Shown: positions 53,804 to 61,738 of the stretch, in pieces
Layout: every line of letters starts with the position of its first letter
How positions within the stretch are numbered: position 1 is the first letter of the stretch
Assembly (NCBI RefSeq): GCF_900104605.1
Contig: NZ_LT629960.1
Span: 682,001 to 746,000 of the forward strand
Length of the DNA: 64,000 nt
Direction: 5' to 3'
Source of the DNA: Tidjanibacter massiliensis
GTDB lineage: Bacteria; Bacteroidota; Bacteroidia; Bacteroidales; Rikenellaceae
The notes under the pieces: model-generated
The model's input: only the letters and a program-made list of their open reading frames with translations
What the model was told of the DNA's origin: nothing
Database searches by the model: none
Made by a program: the position numbers and the translations under genes

Positions 53804-54210
53804 TCTTTTACATCTCTCTGTGACTCTTTTATATCACCATTAATTACAATTGTAATTGCCATTTCTATAAAATAAATTACAAATATTCATATCCTTGCAA
53901 CATCCAAACTTTCGCAGTTACCTGCCACAACATCCATTGAATTATAACACATAAAATACTAACAATCAAGACATAATCAACTAACACATCAATTAATAAT
54001 TAATATTGATTCTGGACATATGCGTCCCGAATAACCATAAAATACATGCCTTCACATATATGCAATATATAACAATATCATTATCAGTAAATTATTACGC
54101 GCAAATTAAATATGAATTTCATACAAATAGGAAAGGAAATATGGCAGAGAATACCCATTGTCTCCGGGTATATTCAGACAGAATCAGCAAGGGAAAACCA
54201 CGAAAACGCT
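53804..54210. other. AT-rich intergenic region
   Basis: About 400 bases, much richer in A+T than the surroundings, with runs such as TTAATTAATAATTAA. No convincing start-motif-stop combination is seen. A frame beginning at 54141, preceded by AGGAAAGGAAAT, runs in frame into the HTH gene, but the HTH promoter lies inside it, so it is rejected. The region may be a remnant of an insertion or a regulatory stretch. Confidence 0.5.
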
Positions 54211-54240
54211 TTGATATTACTCCTGTAATTTATATTTTTG
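54211..54240 (+). promoter_or_regulatory. Promoter for the HTH regulator
   Basis: TTG within TTTG (54211-54213), 19 nt, TATTTTTG (54233-54240): a complete Bacteroidetes consensus. The ATG at 54255 follows 14 nt later, so the leader is only a few bases. Confidence 0.75.
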
Positions 54241-54254
54241 TAAAAACAGATACT

Positions 54255-54737
54255 ATGAAAGAGCGCATAGAGAGGATTTTAAAAGAGAAGTCGTTATCGT
54301 CGAATAAACTGGCCGAGATGCTTGAAGTTCAGCCTTCCGGCATCTCCCATATCCTTTCCGGGCGCAACAAACCGAGCATGGATTTTATAACCAAATTGCT
54401 GACCGTATTTCCCGACATCTCTCCGGATTGGTTCATCCTTGGTAAAGGCGACATGTACCGCACTGCAACAAACCCGACGCAACCTGCCGTCTCGGTTACT
54501 GCTGCACCGCCTGTTAGTATTTCCGATGCCTCTCAGCCCTCAGCCATCCGGCCGACACCCCAGATAGCGGAACAGGATTTATTTTCTGCAGCTCCGGCAA
54601 CGCAATCCCGGCAATCTTCCGACCGTAACTTTTCCGACAGTACCTCCGGCCAATCTGCCAAAAAAGCGATTCGAAAAGTGATGATATTCTTTTCCGACCA
54701 CACGGTTGAATCGTTTGACTACTGCAACAACGAATAA
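54255..54737 (+). CDS. XRE-type helix-turn-helix regulator with conserved C-terminal tail
   Basis: The 160-residue protein has an N-terminal HTH (about residues 1-65): MKERIERILKEKSLSSNKLA, the recognition-helix segment VQPSGISHILSGRNKPSMDF, and PDISPDWFILGKGDM. A Pro/Ser/Ala-rich linker (about 70-130) leads to a C-terminal segment KKAIRKVMIFFSDHTVESF. It probably binds DNA as a dimer; targets are unknown. It lies beside a decayed gene and an AT-rich stretch, so it may be a leftover of a mobile or accessory locus. Confidence 0.85.
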   Translation: MKERIERILKEKSLSSNKLAEMLEVQPSGISHILSGRNKPSMDFITKLLTVFPDISPDWFILGKGDMYRTATNPTQPAVSVTAAPPVSISDASQPSAIRPTPQIAEQDLFSAAPATQSRQSSDRNFSDSTSGQSAKKAIRKVMIFFSDHTVESFDYCNNE

Positions 54738-54849
54738 TCCTCATAATATTTAGATAGAATCTATGAAATATAATTTATATTATGTTAAGTAATATAGGGG
54801 ATTGCCCGGAATAAACTAAAATACCAACCCCCTTCCGATAACATTTTGC

Positions 54850-55375
54850 CTGCTAACGGTACCGAAGCGGGTCGAGGCACAACATATCGCGACGTCCCAG
54901 ATTACGCCAAAATCACCAACGACAAGATAAAGCGGGACATGAAGAATTCGCAGGCAAGGAATCGGCAGCAACTTCCGGATGGTGGCGTAAACAGGAAACC
55001 GATGCTTCTTGCAAGATTCTACAGTAACGAATGACAACGGATGCCAAATACAGACGGGTTCATGAAGAACCGAATTACGGCAAGTTTTATTGGAAAATTC
55101 CGCTGGGTATTGGAAGATAAATTCGTCAATCCGGAGGATTTGTACAAAACGCTTACGATATTGCCCGGAGAAGAAAACACAATAGTATTTGATGGTATAC
55201 TTTCGCAGACCCTTTCGAATGGTTGAATGCAAGCAAATATTTGCTGGTCAAGAACGAAGATGATAGTTTGCTAGATATGGAAACCTATACGCTCACGTCG
55301 GCGAGCGATACCGGCCGCCATTACGAATATATCTTTACCGAAGACTTTTTCAACAACGGCAAGCCGATAGAATAA
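54850..55375 (+). pseudogene. Decayed coding remnant, identity unknown
   Basis: Protein-like sequence appears in alternating frames. Near 54890 it reads TYRDVPDYAKITNDKIKRDMK, then in another frame EEFAGKESAATSGWWRKQET up to an in-frame TAA (55025-55027). The same frame resumes with DAKYRRVHEEPNYGKFYWKI, shifts near 55105 to VLEDKFVNPEDLYKTLTILP, and shifts back near 55202 to ADPFEWLNASKYLLVKNEDD, ending at TAA 55373-55375. So at least one nonsense codon and about three frameshifts break it. I do not recognise the family. Confidence 0.55.
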
Positions 55376-55467
55376 CAGCACACACCCTATCAAACGCATA
55401 CATACGAAATGATGCGGCTCGGTCTGAAAAAGCAGCGGCAGATTCCGTATTTTACATGAACTTTTGC

Positions 55468-55630
55468 TATATTTGTTTCAACCGAATCGCACCTGCGACC
55501 ACGCACCGGACTGCCGGCCGAAGACCGCATTCGGTTGTTAGCGAATATATTGTGTATATTTGAGTCAGCCGAATCATGGTGCGACCACAGGTTCCGTTGT
55601 CCGAGGCACGAATTCGGTCGTTATCGAATA
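55468..55630 (+). repeat. Tandem imperfect repeat (87-bp period) with inverted-repeat arms
   Basis: Unit 1 (55468-55547) and unit 2 (55555-55630) share, in order, TATATTTG, a CCGAATC block, TGCGACCAC, and ATTCGGTYGTTAKCGAATA. In unit 1, CAACCGAAT and ATTCGGTTG are perfect complements. In unit 2, CCGAAT/ATTCGG is kept and the next pair becomes G-T. Each unit begins with a -7-like box, so each could be a promoter plus structured leader, or an operator pair. It ends 36 nt before the znuA-like start codon. Confidence 0.6.
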
Positions 55631-55666
55631 AAGTTTTCTTCATTGGAATTGTATCGGGAAATAAAC

Positions 55667-56548
55667 GTGACACTGAAAAAACACATATCGATTACAGGAT
55701 TGATAACGGCAATAATCTTGTTGTCAAGCTGTAACAGTCAAAAAAACGCATCGGAGACGGTGTTCACCGCTTCCATATCGCCCATAAAGTATCTGGTAGA
55801 GTACATCACCTGCGGAGACTTTCGGGTAGAAGTACTCGTTCCGGACGGTGCGAGCCCCGAATCCTACTCCCCTTCTGCGTCGCAAATAGTTCACGTGGAA
55901 GACTCCAGACTCATATTCACCAGCGGGCTGCTCGACTTCGAGCAGGAGCTCATTGCCCGCCTTCCGATAAACAAAGAGGCAATCGTCGATTTAAGCCGAC
56001 ATATCGACATCAAGAAAGGGTCATGCAGCCACTCACACGACGCGACAGGCCACGGTGTCGACCCCCATATATGGACTTCGCCCGAACAACTGAAAATCAT
56101 GGCGGCCGATACGTACGAAGCCGTCCACCGTCTGTTTCCCGACTCGACACGATACAGCCAGGCTTATGAGACTTTAAAAGAGAAACTGGATGCGGCCTCA
56201 CGGGAAATCCGGGAAAAGGTGGCCGCCTCCCCTACCCGTTCATTCATCATCTACCATCCCGCACTGACCTATTACGCCGACGATTACGGCTTAACTCAAA
56301 TACCGCTTGAAAACGAGGGGAAGGAGCCTTCGGCCGTACAGATGGAGAGCATTATCCGCAAAGCCCATGAACAGGGCATCAAAGTCGTTCTTTATCAGAA
56401 ACAGTTCCCGCTGACCGTAGTCTCCACAGCGGCGACCGACATAGGTGCCGTCCCGATTGAGATTGACCCGCTGAAGGAGGACATTGTCAGCGAGATACTG
56501 CGCATAACCGATATTATCACCGCTCATGAAACTGGTGTCGCTCCATAA
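55667..56548 (+). CDS. Zinc/metal ABC transporter substrate-binding lipoprotein
   Basis: The 293-residue protein is read from GTG 55667, giving VTLKKHISITGLITAIILLSSC with lipobox LLSSC (Cys22). No nearby in-frame ATG gives a sensible signal peptide. The ZnuA/TroA fold shows FTASISPIKYLVEYI, a His-rich SHSHDATGHGVDPHIW segment (metal ligands), PALTYYADDYGL and the C-terminal VPIEIDPLKED. It should capture Zn or Mn in the periplasm and deliver it to the transporter. The 3' end overlaps the ATPase gene by 23 nt. Confidence 0.9.
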   Translation: MTLKKHISITGLITAIILLSSCNSQKNASETVFTASISPIKYLVEYITCGDFRVEVLVPDGASPESYSPSASQIVHVEDSRLIFTSGLLDFEQELIARLPINKEAIVDLSRHIDIKKGSCSHSHDATGHGVDPHIWTSPEQLKIMAADTYEAVHRLFPDSTRYSQAYETLKEKLDAASREIREKVAASPTRSFIIYHPALTYYADDYGLTQIPLENEGKEPSAVQMESIIRKAHEQGIKVVLYQKQFPLTVVSTAATDIGAVPIEIDPLKEDIVSEILRITDIITAHETGVAP

Positions 56549-57266
56549 TGTATCGGTGTCGTACGAAGGCATTCCGGCGCTTCGTGACGTGACGCTCGAC
56601 CTTTTCTCCGATGACTTCACCGGTATCATCGGGCCCAACGGCGGCGGAAAAACGACTCTGGTAAAGGCTATACTGGGCATGGTACCCTATTCGGGACGCA
56701 TCGAATTCGCGGACGGAATAAGCATACACGACGGCACTATCGGCTACCTACCCCAACAAAATAATTTCGACAGACAATTTCCCATATCAGTCGCGGAGGT
56801 GGTATACAGCGGTTTGCAGTCGCGCAAACGGCTTGTTTTCCGTATTTCCTCCGACGAACGGAAAAAAGCCGACGAACTGATGGCCATGGCAGGCATTGCA
56901 CCGCTCTCCGGAAAACCCATCGGAGCGATATCCGGCGGCGAAATGCAAAGAGCCCTACTCTGTCGGGCACTGATTTCCGACCCGAAACTGCTCATTCTGG
57001 ACGAACCGACCAATTTTGTCGATAACAAATTTGAAAAGGAACTGTACGAAATACTGGCCTCTCTCAATGACCGCATGGCTATCGTCATGGTGTCGCATGA
57101 CCTGGGGACGATAACAAGTTACGTCAAGAGCATCGTTTGCGTCAACCGCACGGTACACCGACACAACACGAATAATATTACCCCCGAACAGTTGGCCAAT
57201 TACAACTGTCCTATCCAACTGATAACGCACGGCGATGTTCCCCATACCGTACTGAAAAGACACTAA
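56526..57266 (+). CDS. Metal ABC transporter ATP-binding protein (ZnuC-like)
   Basis: The 246-residue ATPase has Walker A IGPNGGGKTTLVKAI near residue 36, signature ISGGEMQRALLCRAL near 138, Walker B LLILDEPTNFVD near 158 and the switch VMVSHDLG near 190. It energises metal uptake with the lipoprotein encoded just upstream (23-nt overlap). The integral-membrane permease expected next in such operons is absent; the following 490 nt hold no membrane protein. The permease must be elsewhere or lost. Confidence 0.9.
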   Translation: MKLVSLHNVSVSYEGIPALRDVTLDLFSDDFTGIIGPNGGGKTTLVKAILGMVPYSGRIEFADGISIHDGTIGYLPQQNNFDRQFPISVAEVVYSGLQSRKRLVFRISSDERKKADELMAMAGIAPLSGKPIGAISGGEMQRALLCRALISDPKLLILDEPTNFVDNKFEKELYEILASLNDRMAIVMVSHDLGTITSYVKSIVCVNRTVHRHNTNNITPEQLANYNCPIQLITHGDVPHTVLKRH

Positions 57267-57724
57267 AACACCGAAAAGACTGTTTGCCTCCAGTACGACA
57301 AAGTCCTCTATAATATTCCCAGAAAGCAGATTACAAGAACCCACATACCCTGCTTATTAGGTTATTCTGCGGCAAAGATTTTGTACTTGAAAAAGGATTC
57401 TGACAGGTTCATTACCTATCTGTTTATTCCTGCGTATCAGAAACTCCTACGGTCTGCTTGCGGCTGTTCTGCCTACCCTATCACTGTCCCCCCTCTTCAG
57501 CGCCTCATAAGTACACGGCCCCCTTCCAATTCAATCCACTTTGATTTGTGTTCCGGAAACAGACATAGCTCCTAAAAAGACAAAAAGTAAAACACCAACT
57601 CAGAAAAGCCCTATACGATTTCTTCTCGGAGTTGGTGCTGAAAACAAATTCTCCACCGATACACTTTCTGAGAAATACCCGTCAAGCCCCCTCGACTGTA
57701 TTTCCCATGGTCGGCAAGAAAGAA
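57267..57724. other. Gene-poor stretch with one long hairpin
   Basis: No convincing gene; short frames here lack start signals and recognisable motifs, and I see no permease remnant. A hairpin is visible: CACCAACTC (57593-57601) pairs with GAGTTGGTG (57629-57637), with additional AGAAA/TTTCT pairing inside, but it has no T-run. It could be a small structured RNA or an attenuator of unknown role. Confidence 0.45.
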
Positions 57725-57751
57725 CCTTTTCCGGAAAATTTCCGGAAAAGG
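57725..57751. terminator. Palindrome at the end of the small helical protein gene
   Basis: CCTTTTCCGGAAA (57725-57737) and TTTCCGGAAAAGG (57739-57751) are perfect complements around one base. It lies 9 nt past the stop of the minus-strand gene at 57760. The A/T-rich outer arms and following TTCTTT on the minus strand suggest a terminator. Confidence 0.6.
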
Positions 57752-57759
57752 CTTCCTTG

Positions 57760-58047
57760 TTATTTCTCATTGACCACTTTGCTCAGTTTATCGAACAAGC
57801 CGTCGATACGTTCCATCAGTTCGTTGCGAAGGAAAGCATAATGTTTTTTCACCAGGGATTTGTTGTGTTTCTCGGCCGGATGGTTCGCCATCTCGTAAAA
57901 TTCGTTACGGGCATCCACCGCCTCTTCCATCACCGCCACGATAGCATCACGGCGTTCCGAATGGAAATACAGGGCCAGATAACAGTCGTACACCACCTCG
58001 CTTACAAGGTAATCTATATCTTTTTTTACTCTTCTCAAACTTGCCAT
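57760..58047 (-). CDS. Small helical protein, function unknown
   Basis: The 95-residue, highly charged protein starts MASLRRVKKDIDYLVSEVVYD and reads as four amphipathic helices, with VMEEAVDARNEFYEMANHP in the middle. No cysteine-based motif or enzyme signature is seen. By recall, proteins of this length and style are widespread in Bacteroidetes as uncharacterised helical-bundle proteins. It stands alone between the znu pair and the dehydratase gene. Confidence 0.7.
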   Translation of the reverse strand: MASLRRVKKDIDYLVSEVVYDCYLALYFHSERRDAIVAVMEEAVDARNEFYEMANHPAEKHNKSLVKKHYAFLRNELMERIDGLFDKLSKVVNEK

Positions 58048-58188
58048 TGCGGATAAATCAATTTAACGGTTATACAATAAGCTATTATTGAAAATATAGG
58101 AACATATTCAATGAAAACCGAAAGCGACTGTCGGACGACAAGCCCGTCCCACGGCCTAACGTGATTCATTTGAGACAAATATAAGAAT

Positions 58189-59109
58189 TTATTCCGTCTC
58201 TTTCAATGCCTCGGCCAGAAAATCTATCAGGTCGGCACTGTTCATACCCTCCATGCCGTAATACTCCGCAGCCTTATCTCCGGCCACCCCGTGCAGGAAT
58301 ACACCCAATACCGCCGCCACATCCGGCTCATACCCGCGGGCAAGTAATCCGGTGAGAAATCCGGTCAGCACATCACCGCTTCCACCCTTGGCCATCCCGC
58401 CGTTTCCGGTAGAGTTGAATACTACGCACTTTCCTCGGTTGAAAACGGCTGAATTGGGTCCTTTCACGACGACAACGCTGTCGAGCCGGGCGGCCAGCCC
58501 ATTCGCCCTCTCCAGCATCTCCTCCTCGTCCCGCCATGTTCCCACCAATCTGCGCAGTTCCCCCAAATGGGGCGTCAATATCGTTCCTGCAGGAACCAAC
58601 CGCTGCAATCCGGTATGCCGGGAAAGCATATTCAACGCATCGGCATCTATCACCATCCGAACCTTACGGGTACGACACCACTCCAACAGACACTCCAGCG
58701 CTTCCACCGTCCGGGAATCCTGTCCCAATCCGCATCCGATACCCACTGCCGTATAACGTGTCATGTCGGCAGGCAGTTCCGTAAAACAGTCGGCCGTATC
58801 CAGACTGACCATGGCCGACGGAAAATTCGCTTCGACCGGAAAACGTTCGCTTTCCGGCAGATGCACCGTCACCAATCCGCAACCAGAACGCAGAGCGGCT
58901 CCTGCGGAAAGCACGGCCGCCCCCGGCATTCCCCTCGAACCGCAGACCAACAAGGCATGCCCATACATGCCTTTATGGGCATCTTCCGCCCGCGGCTTCA
59001 CCAACGCCCTGACTTCATCCCATGTAACATACTCGAATCCCCATCCGGAGCGCTCGGCAAACGCTTCACTGACTCCCGGCGGAAGGAACATGATTTCACC
59101 CTTTACCAT
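58189..59109 (-). CDS. ADP-dependent NAD(P)H-hydrate dehydratase (NnrD), lone domain
   Basis: The 306-residue protein repairs hydrated NAD(P)H using ADP. It shows KGMYGHALLVCGSRGMPGAA, SGCGLVTVHLPESE, VGIGCGLGQ, LTPHLGELRRLVG and the catalytic NGGMAKGGSGDVLTG. About 45 residues precede the domain and resemble the linker of bifunctional Nnr proteins, yet the usual N-terminal epimerase (NnrE) is absent here. ATG 59109 is used; ATG 59088, preceded by AAGGGTGA, may be the real start. No epimerase gene is seen in the window. Confidence 0.87.
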   Translation of the reverse strand: MVKGEIMFLPPGVSEAFAERSGWGFEYVTWDEVRALVKPRAEDAHKGMYGHALLVCGSRGMPGAAVLSAGAALRSGCGLVTVHLPESERFPVEANFPSAMVSLDTADCFTELPADMTRYTAVGIGCGLGQDSRTVEALECLLEWCRTRKVRMVIDADALNMLSRHTGLQRLVPAGTILTPHLGELRRLVGTWRDEEEMLERANGLAARLDSVVVVKGPNSAVFNRGKCVVFNSTGNGGMAKGGSGDVLTGFLTGLLARGYEPDVAAVLGVFLHGVAGDKAAEYYGMEGMNSADLIDFLAEALKETE

Positions 59110-59151
59110 AATTCTATTATATTGCACAACAGCCAGCGCTCCCTTTTGGCA

Positions 59152-59199
59152 TTTGGATAAAAGCGGCGGGGCTTGGAAGCTCCGCCGCTTTTATCCAAA
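59152..59199 (-). terminator. Terminator of the nqr operon
   Basis: The arm TTTGGATAAAAGCGGCGG (59152-59169) is the exact complement of 59182-59199, an 18-bp stem with a 12-nt loop. It lies just downstream of the nqrF stop on the minus strand. The stem contains its own A/T tract, as usual for strong bacterial terminators. Confidence 0.75.
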
Positions 59200-59211
59200 A
59201 TACACAGACTG

Positions 59212-60453
59212 CTAACCGAAGTTATCATACATGATATTCTCCTTCGGTACTCCAAGGTTGTCGAGCATCTTCTCTACGGCAGCGGTCATCGGACCGGGAC
59301 CACAGATATAATACTCGATATCCTCCGGCGCATCGTGATACTTCAGGTAGTTATCATAAATGACCTGATGAATGAATCCCGTATAACCGGTCCAGTTATC
59401 CTCCGGTTTGGGTTCCGAAAGCGCCACCTCGTAACGGAAATTCTCGTGTTCACGCGCTATCTCCTCGAACTGTTCTTCGTAGAATATCTCCCGTTTGCTA
59501 CGGGCACCGTACCAGAACGTCACAGGAACGGTCGTCTTCTTGGTCAGGAACAGGTCGAAAATATGCGAACGCATGGGAGCCATACCGGCACCGCCGCCGA
59601 TAAACATCTTTTCGTTCGGCGTATCCTTCACGAAGAACTCACCGTACGGACCGGATATCGTAATCTTGTCACCGGGTTTAAGCGAATAGATGTAAGAAGA
59701 ACATATACCGGGATTTACATTCATGAAAGCACCCGCAGCCCTATCCCACGGCGGCGTTGCGATACGGATGTTCAGCATGATGATATTACCCTCGGCCGGA
59801 TGGTTGGCCATCGAATAGGCCCGGAACGTCGGTTCCGGATTCTTGGCTACCAGCCCCCACATCTTGTTCTTATTCCAATCCTCGTGATACTCTTCGTCGA
59901 TGTCGAAATCCGAGAACTTGATAGCGTCGTATTTCGGAACATCTATCTGAATATAGCCGCCGCTGCGGAAGTTCAGGTTCTCACCGGCCGGAAGCTTCAC
60001 CACGAACTCCTTGATGAACGTGGCCACATTGTGGTTCGAAACCACCTCGCATTCCCACTTCTTCACGCCGAGCACGGCTTCGCTGACATGTATCTTGAGG
60101 TTGTCCTTCACCTTCACCTGACAGCCGAGCCTCCAATGTTCCTTTTGCTGGCGACGGGAGAAGAAGCCCGTTTCGGTAGGCAGTATTTCACCTCCGCCCT
60201 CCAATACCTGGCACTTGCACATTCCGCAGGTACCCTGTCCGCCGCAGGCGGACGGCAGATAAATATTCTGGGCAGCAAGCGTCGCAAGAAGCGATTCGCC
60301 GGTCGAAGCCGTGAGCACCCTCTCGCCGTCGTTGATATCTATGGTGACCTCGCCCGAGGTCGTCAGTTTGGCTTTGGCGAACAACAGCAGTACGACGAGC
60401 AACAGTACGATTATCAATGCCGCCACTACCGCGATTATAATAGAGTTCATCAT
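59212..60453 (-). CDS. nqrF: Na+-translocating NADH:quinone reductase subunit F
   Basis: The 413-residue subunit is the NADH entry point of Na+-NQR. An N-terminal anchor (about residues 5-27) is followed by a 2Fe-2S ferredoxin domain with LPSACGGQGTCGMCKC and a fourth Cys in RLGCQVKV. An FAD-binding domain (RAYSMANHP) and an NADH-binding domain (MFIGGGAGMAPMRSHI, YYICGPGPM) come next. Subunit F passes electrons to the membrane flavins. It is the last gene of nqrABCDEF, 15 nt after nqrE; start 60453 or 60450. Confidence 0.96.
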   Translation of the reverse strand: MMNSIIIAVVAALIIVLLLVVLLLFAKAKLTTSGEVTIDINDGERVLTASTGESLLATLAAQNIYLPSACGGQGTCGMCKCQVLEGGGEILPTETGFFSRRQQKEHWRLGCQVKVKDNLKIHVSEAVLGVKKWECEVVSNHNVATFIKEFVVKLPAGENLNFRSGGYIQIDVPKYDAIKFSDFDIDEEYHEDWNKNKMWGLVAKNPEPTFRAYSMANHPAEGNIIMLNIRIATPPWDRAAGAFMNVNPGICSSYIYSLKPGDKITISGPYGEFFVKDTPNEKMFIGGGAGMAPMRSHIFDLFLTKKTTVPVTFWYGARSKREIFYEEQFEEIAREHENFRYEVALSEPKPEDNWTGYTGFIHQVIYDNYLKYHDAPEDIEYYICGPGPMTAAVEKMLDNLGVPKENIMYDNFG

Positions 60454-60468
60454 AATCCACTAACCTAT

Positions 60469-61089
60469 TTAATTGATTTGAATACCGAGGAACGACATGA
60501 ATGCGATACCCATGAGCCCCGTAATGATGAAAGCGATACCCGGCCCTCTGAGCGGTGCGGGTATATTGGAATAGCTTATCTTTTCACGGATAGCAGCCAT
60601 CATCAGTATGGCGAGCCACCAGCCGATACCGGAACCGAGTCCGTACGAAGCGGCTTCGCCCACGTTCAGGAACTCCCGCTGCTGCATGAAGAGCGAACCA
60701 CCCATGATGGCACAGTTCACGGCTATCAACGGCAGGAAGATACCGAGCGAGTTATAGAGCGAAGGGCTGAACCTCTCCACAACCATCTCGACGAGCTGCA
60801 CGAATGAAGCGATAACAGCGATGAAGACAATGAACGAAAGGAAACTCAAATCCACATCGGCCAGTTTCGGACTAATCCATGCCAAAGCGCCCGGCTGCAG
60901 CAGGAACTCGTCTATCAGGTAGTTCAGGGGTACGGTGATGAACATGACGAACGTCACGGCAGCACCCAGTCCCAAAGCCGTTTTCACATTCTTGCTTACG
61001 GCGATGTAGGAACACATGCCGAAGAAGTAGGCGAAAACCATGTTGTCGATAAATATCGACCTTATAAATATATTAAATATACTCTCCAT
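60469..61089 (-). CDS. nqrE: Na+-NQR subunit E
   Basis: The 206-residue integral membrane subunit has six hydrophobic segments and carries FFGMCSYIAVSKNVKTALGLGAAV and LIAVNCAIMGGSLFM, the two half-repeats with conserved Cys found in NqrD/NqrE (RnfA/E-like) proteins. These cysteines bind the intramembrane Fe centre with NqrD. It starts 4 nt after the nqrD stop. Confidence 0.95.
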   Translation of the reverse strand: MESIFNIFIRSIFIDNMVFAYFFGMCSYIAVSKNVKTALGLGAAVTFVMFITVPLNYLIDEFLLQPGALAWISPKLADVDLSFLSFIVFIAVIASFVQLVEMVVERFSPSLYNSLGIFLPLIAVNCAIMGGSLFMQQREFLNVGEAASYGLGSGIGWWLAILMMAAIREKISYSNIPAPLRGPGIAFIITGLMGIAFMSFLGIQIN

Positions 61090-61093
61090 ACCC

Positions 61094-61738
61094 CTACTTT
61101 TCTATCAAATCCCTGTTTTTACTGCGGTGTATCCAGATAATGACGCCCACGAGGATAAGGGCCATGGGCGGCAGCAGCATGAGGCTGTTGTTCATGTAGC
61201 CATGCAGATAGGCGCTCTCGGGAATTATCCTGTATCCCCAAAGCGTGCCTGCTCCGAACAGTTCCCTGACGAACGCGATGACAATCAGAATGAGTCCGTA
61301 CCCTAAACCGTTGCCGATACCGTCGAGGAACGACGGCCAGGGCTTGTTGCTCAGCGCGAACGCCTCCACGCGGCCCATGATGATACAGTTGGTGATTATC
61401 AGTCCGACGAATACGGAGAGCTGTTTGCTGACGTCATAGACGTAGGCTTTGAGCACCTGGTCTACGAGAATTACCAGCGTGGCAATCACAACGAGCTGCA
61501 CGATGATTCGGATACGGTTGGGCAGCCCCTTGCGCAGAAGCGACATGACAAGGTTGGAAAAGGCGGTCACGACCGTAACGGACACCGCCATTACGAATGC
61601 GGGTTTCAGTTTCGCCGTCACGGCCAGCGAAGAGCAGATACCGAGTATCTGTACGATGACCGGGTTGTTCAGGTTCAACGGCCCCCACAGTAATTTGAAG
61701 TTCTTCGAAGAGAACATGGACGCTTTATCTTTACTCAT
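61094..61738 (-). CDS. nqrD: Na+-NQR subunit D
   Basis: The 214-residue membrane subunit has LGICSSLAVTAKLKPAFVM and GLIITNCIIMGRVEAFAL, the inverted-repeat halves with paired Cys that mirror NqrE. It has six hydrophobic segments. The start is set at ATG 61738, overlapping the nqrC stop by 8 nt; a TTG three codons upstream is unlikely. It forms part of the Na+ channel region of the complex. Confidence 0.94.
   Translation of the reverse strand: MSKDKASMFSSKNFKLLWGPLNLNNPVIVQILGICSSLAVTAKLKPAFVMAVSVTVVTAFSNLVMSLLRKGLPNRIRIIVQLVVIATLVILVDQVLKAYVYDVSKQLSVFVGLIITNCIIMGRVEAFALSNKPWPSFLDGIGNGLGYGLILIVIAFVRELFGAGTLWGYRIIPESAYLHGYMNNSLMLLPPMALILVGVIIWIHRSKNRDLIEK

Noticed and set aside
54006-54254. 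Upstream in-frame extension of the HTH gene
   Set aside because: A complete -33/-7 promoter (54211-54240) lies within it, and the HTH homology begins at 54255.
59173-60807. A 544-codon open frame antisense to nqrF and part of nqrE
   Set aside because: It spans two clearly real genes on the other strand and has no credible motifs.
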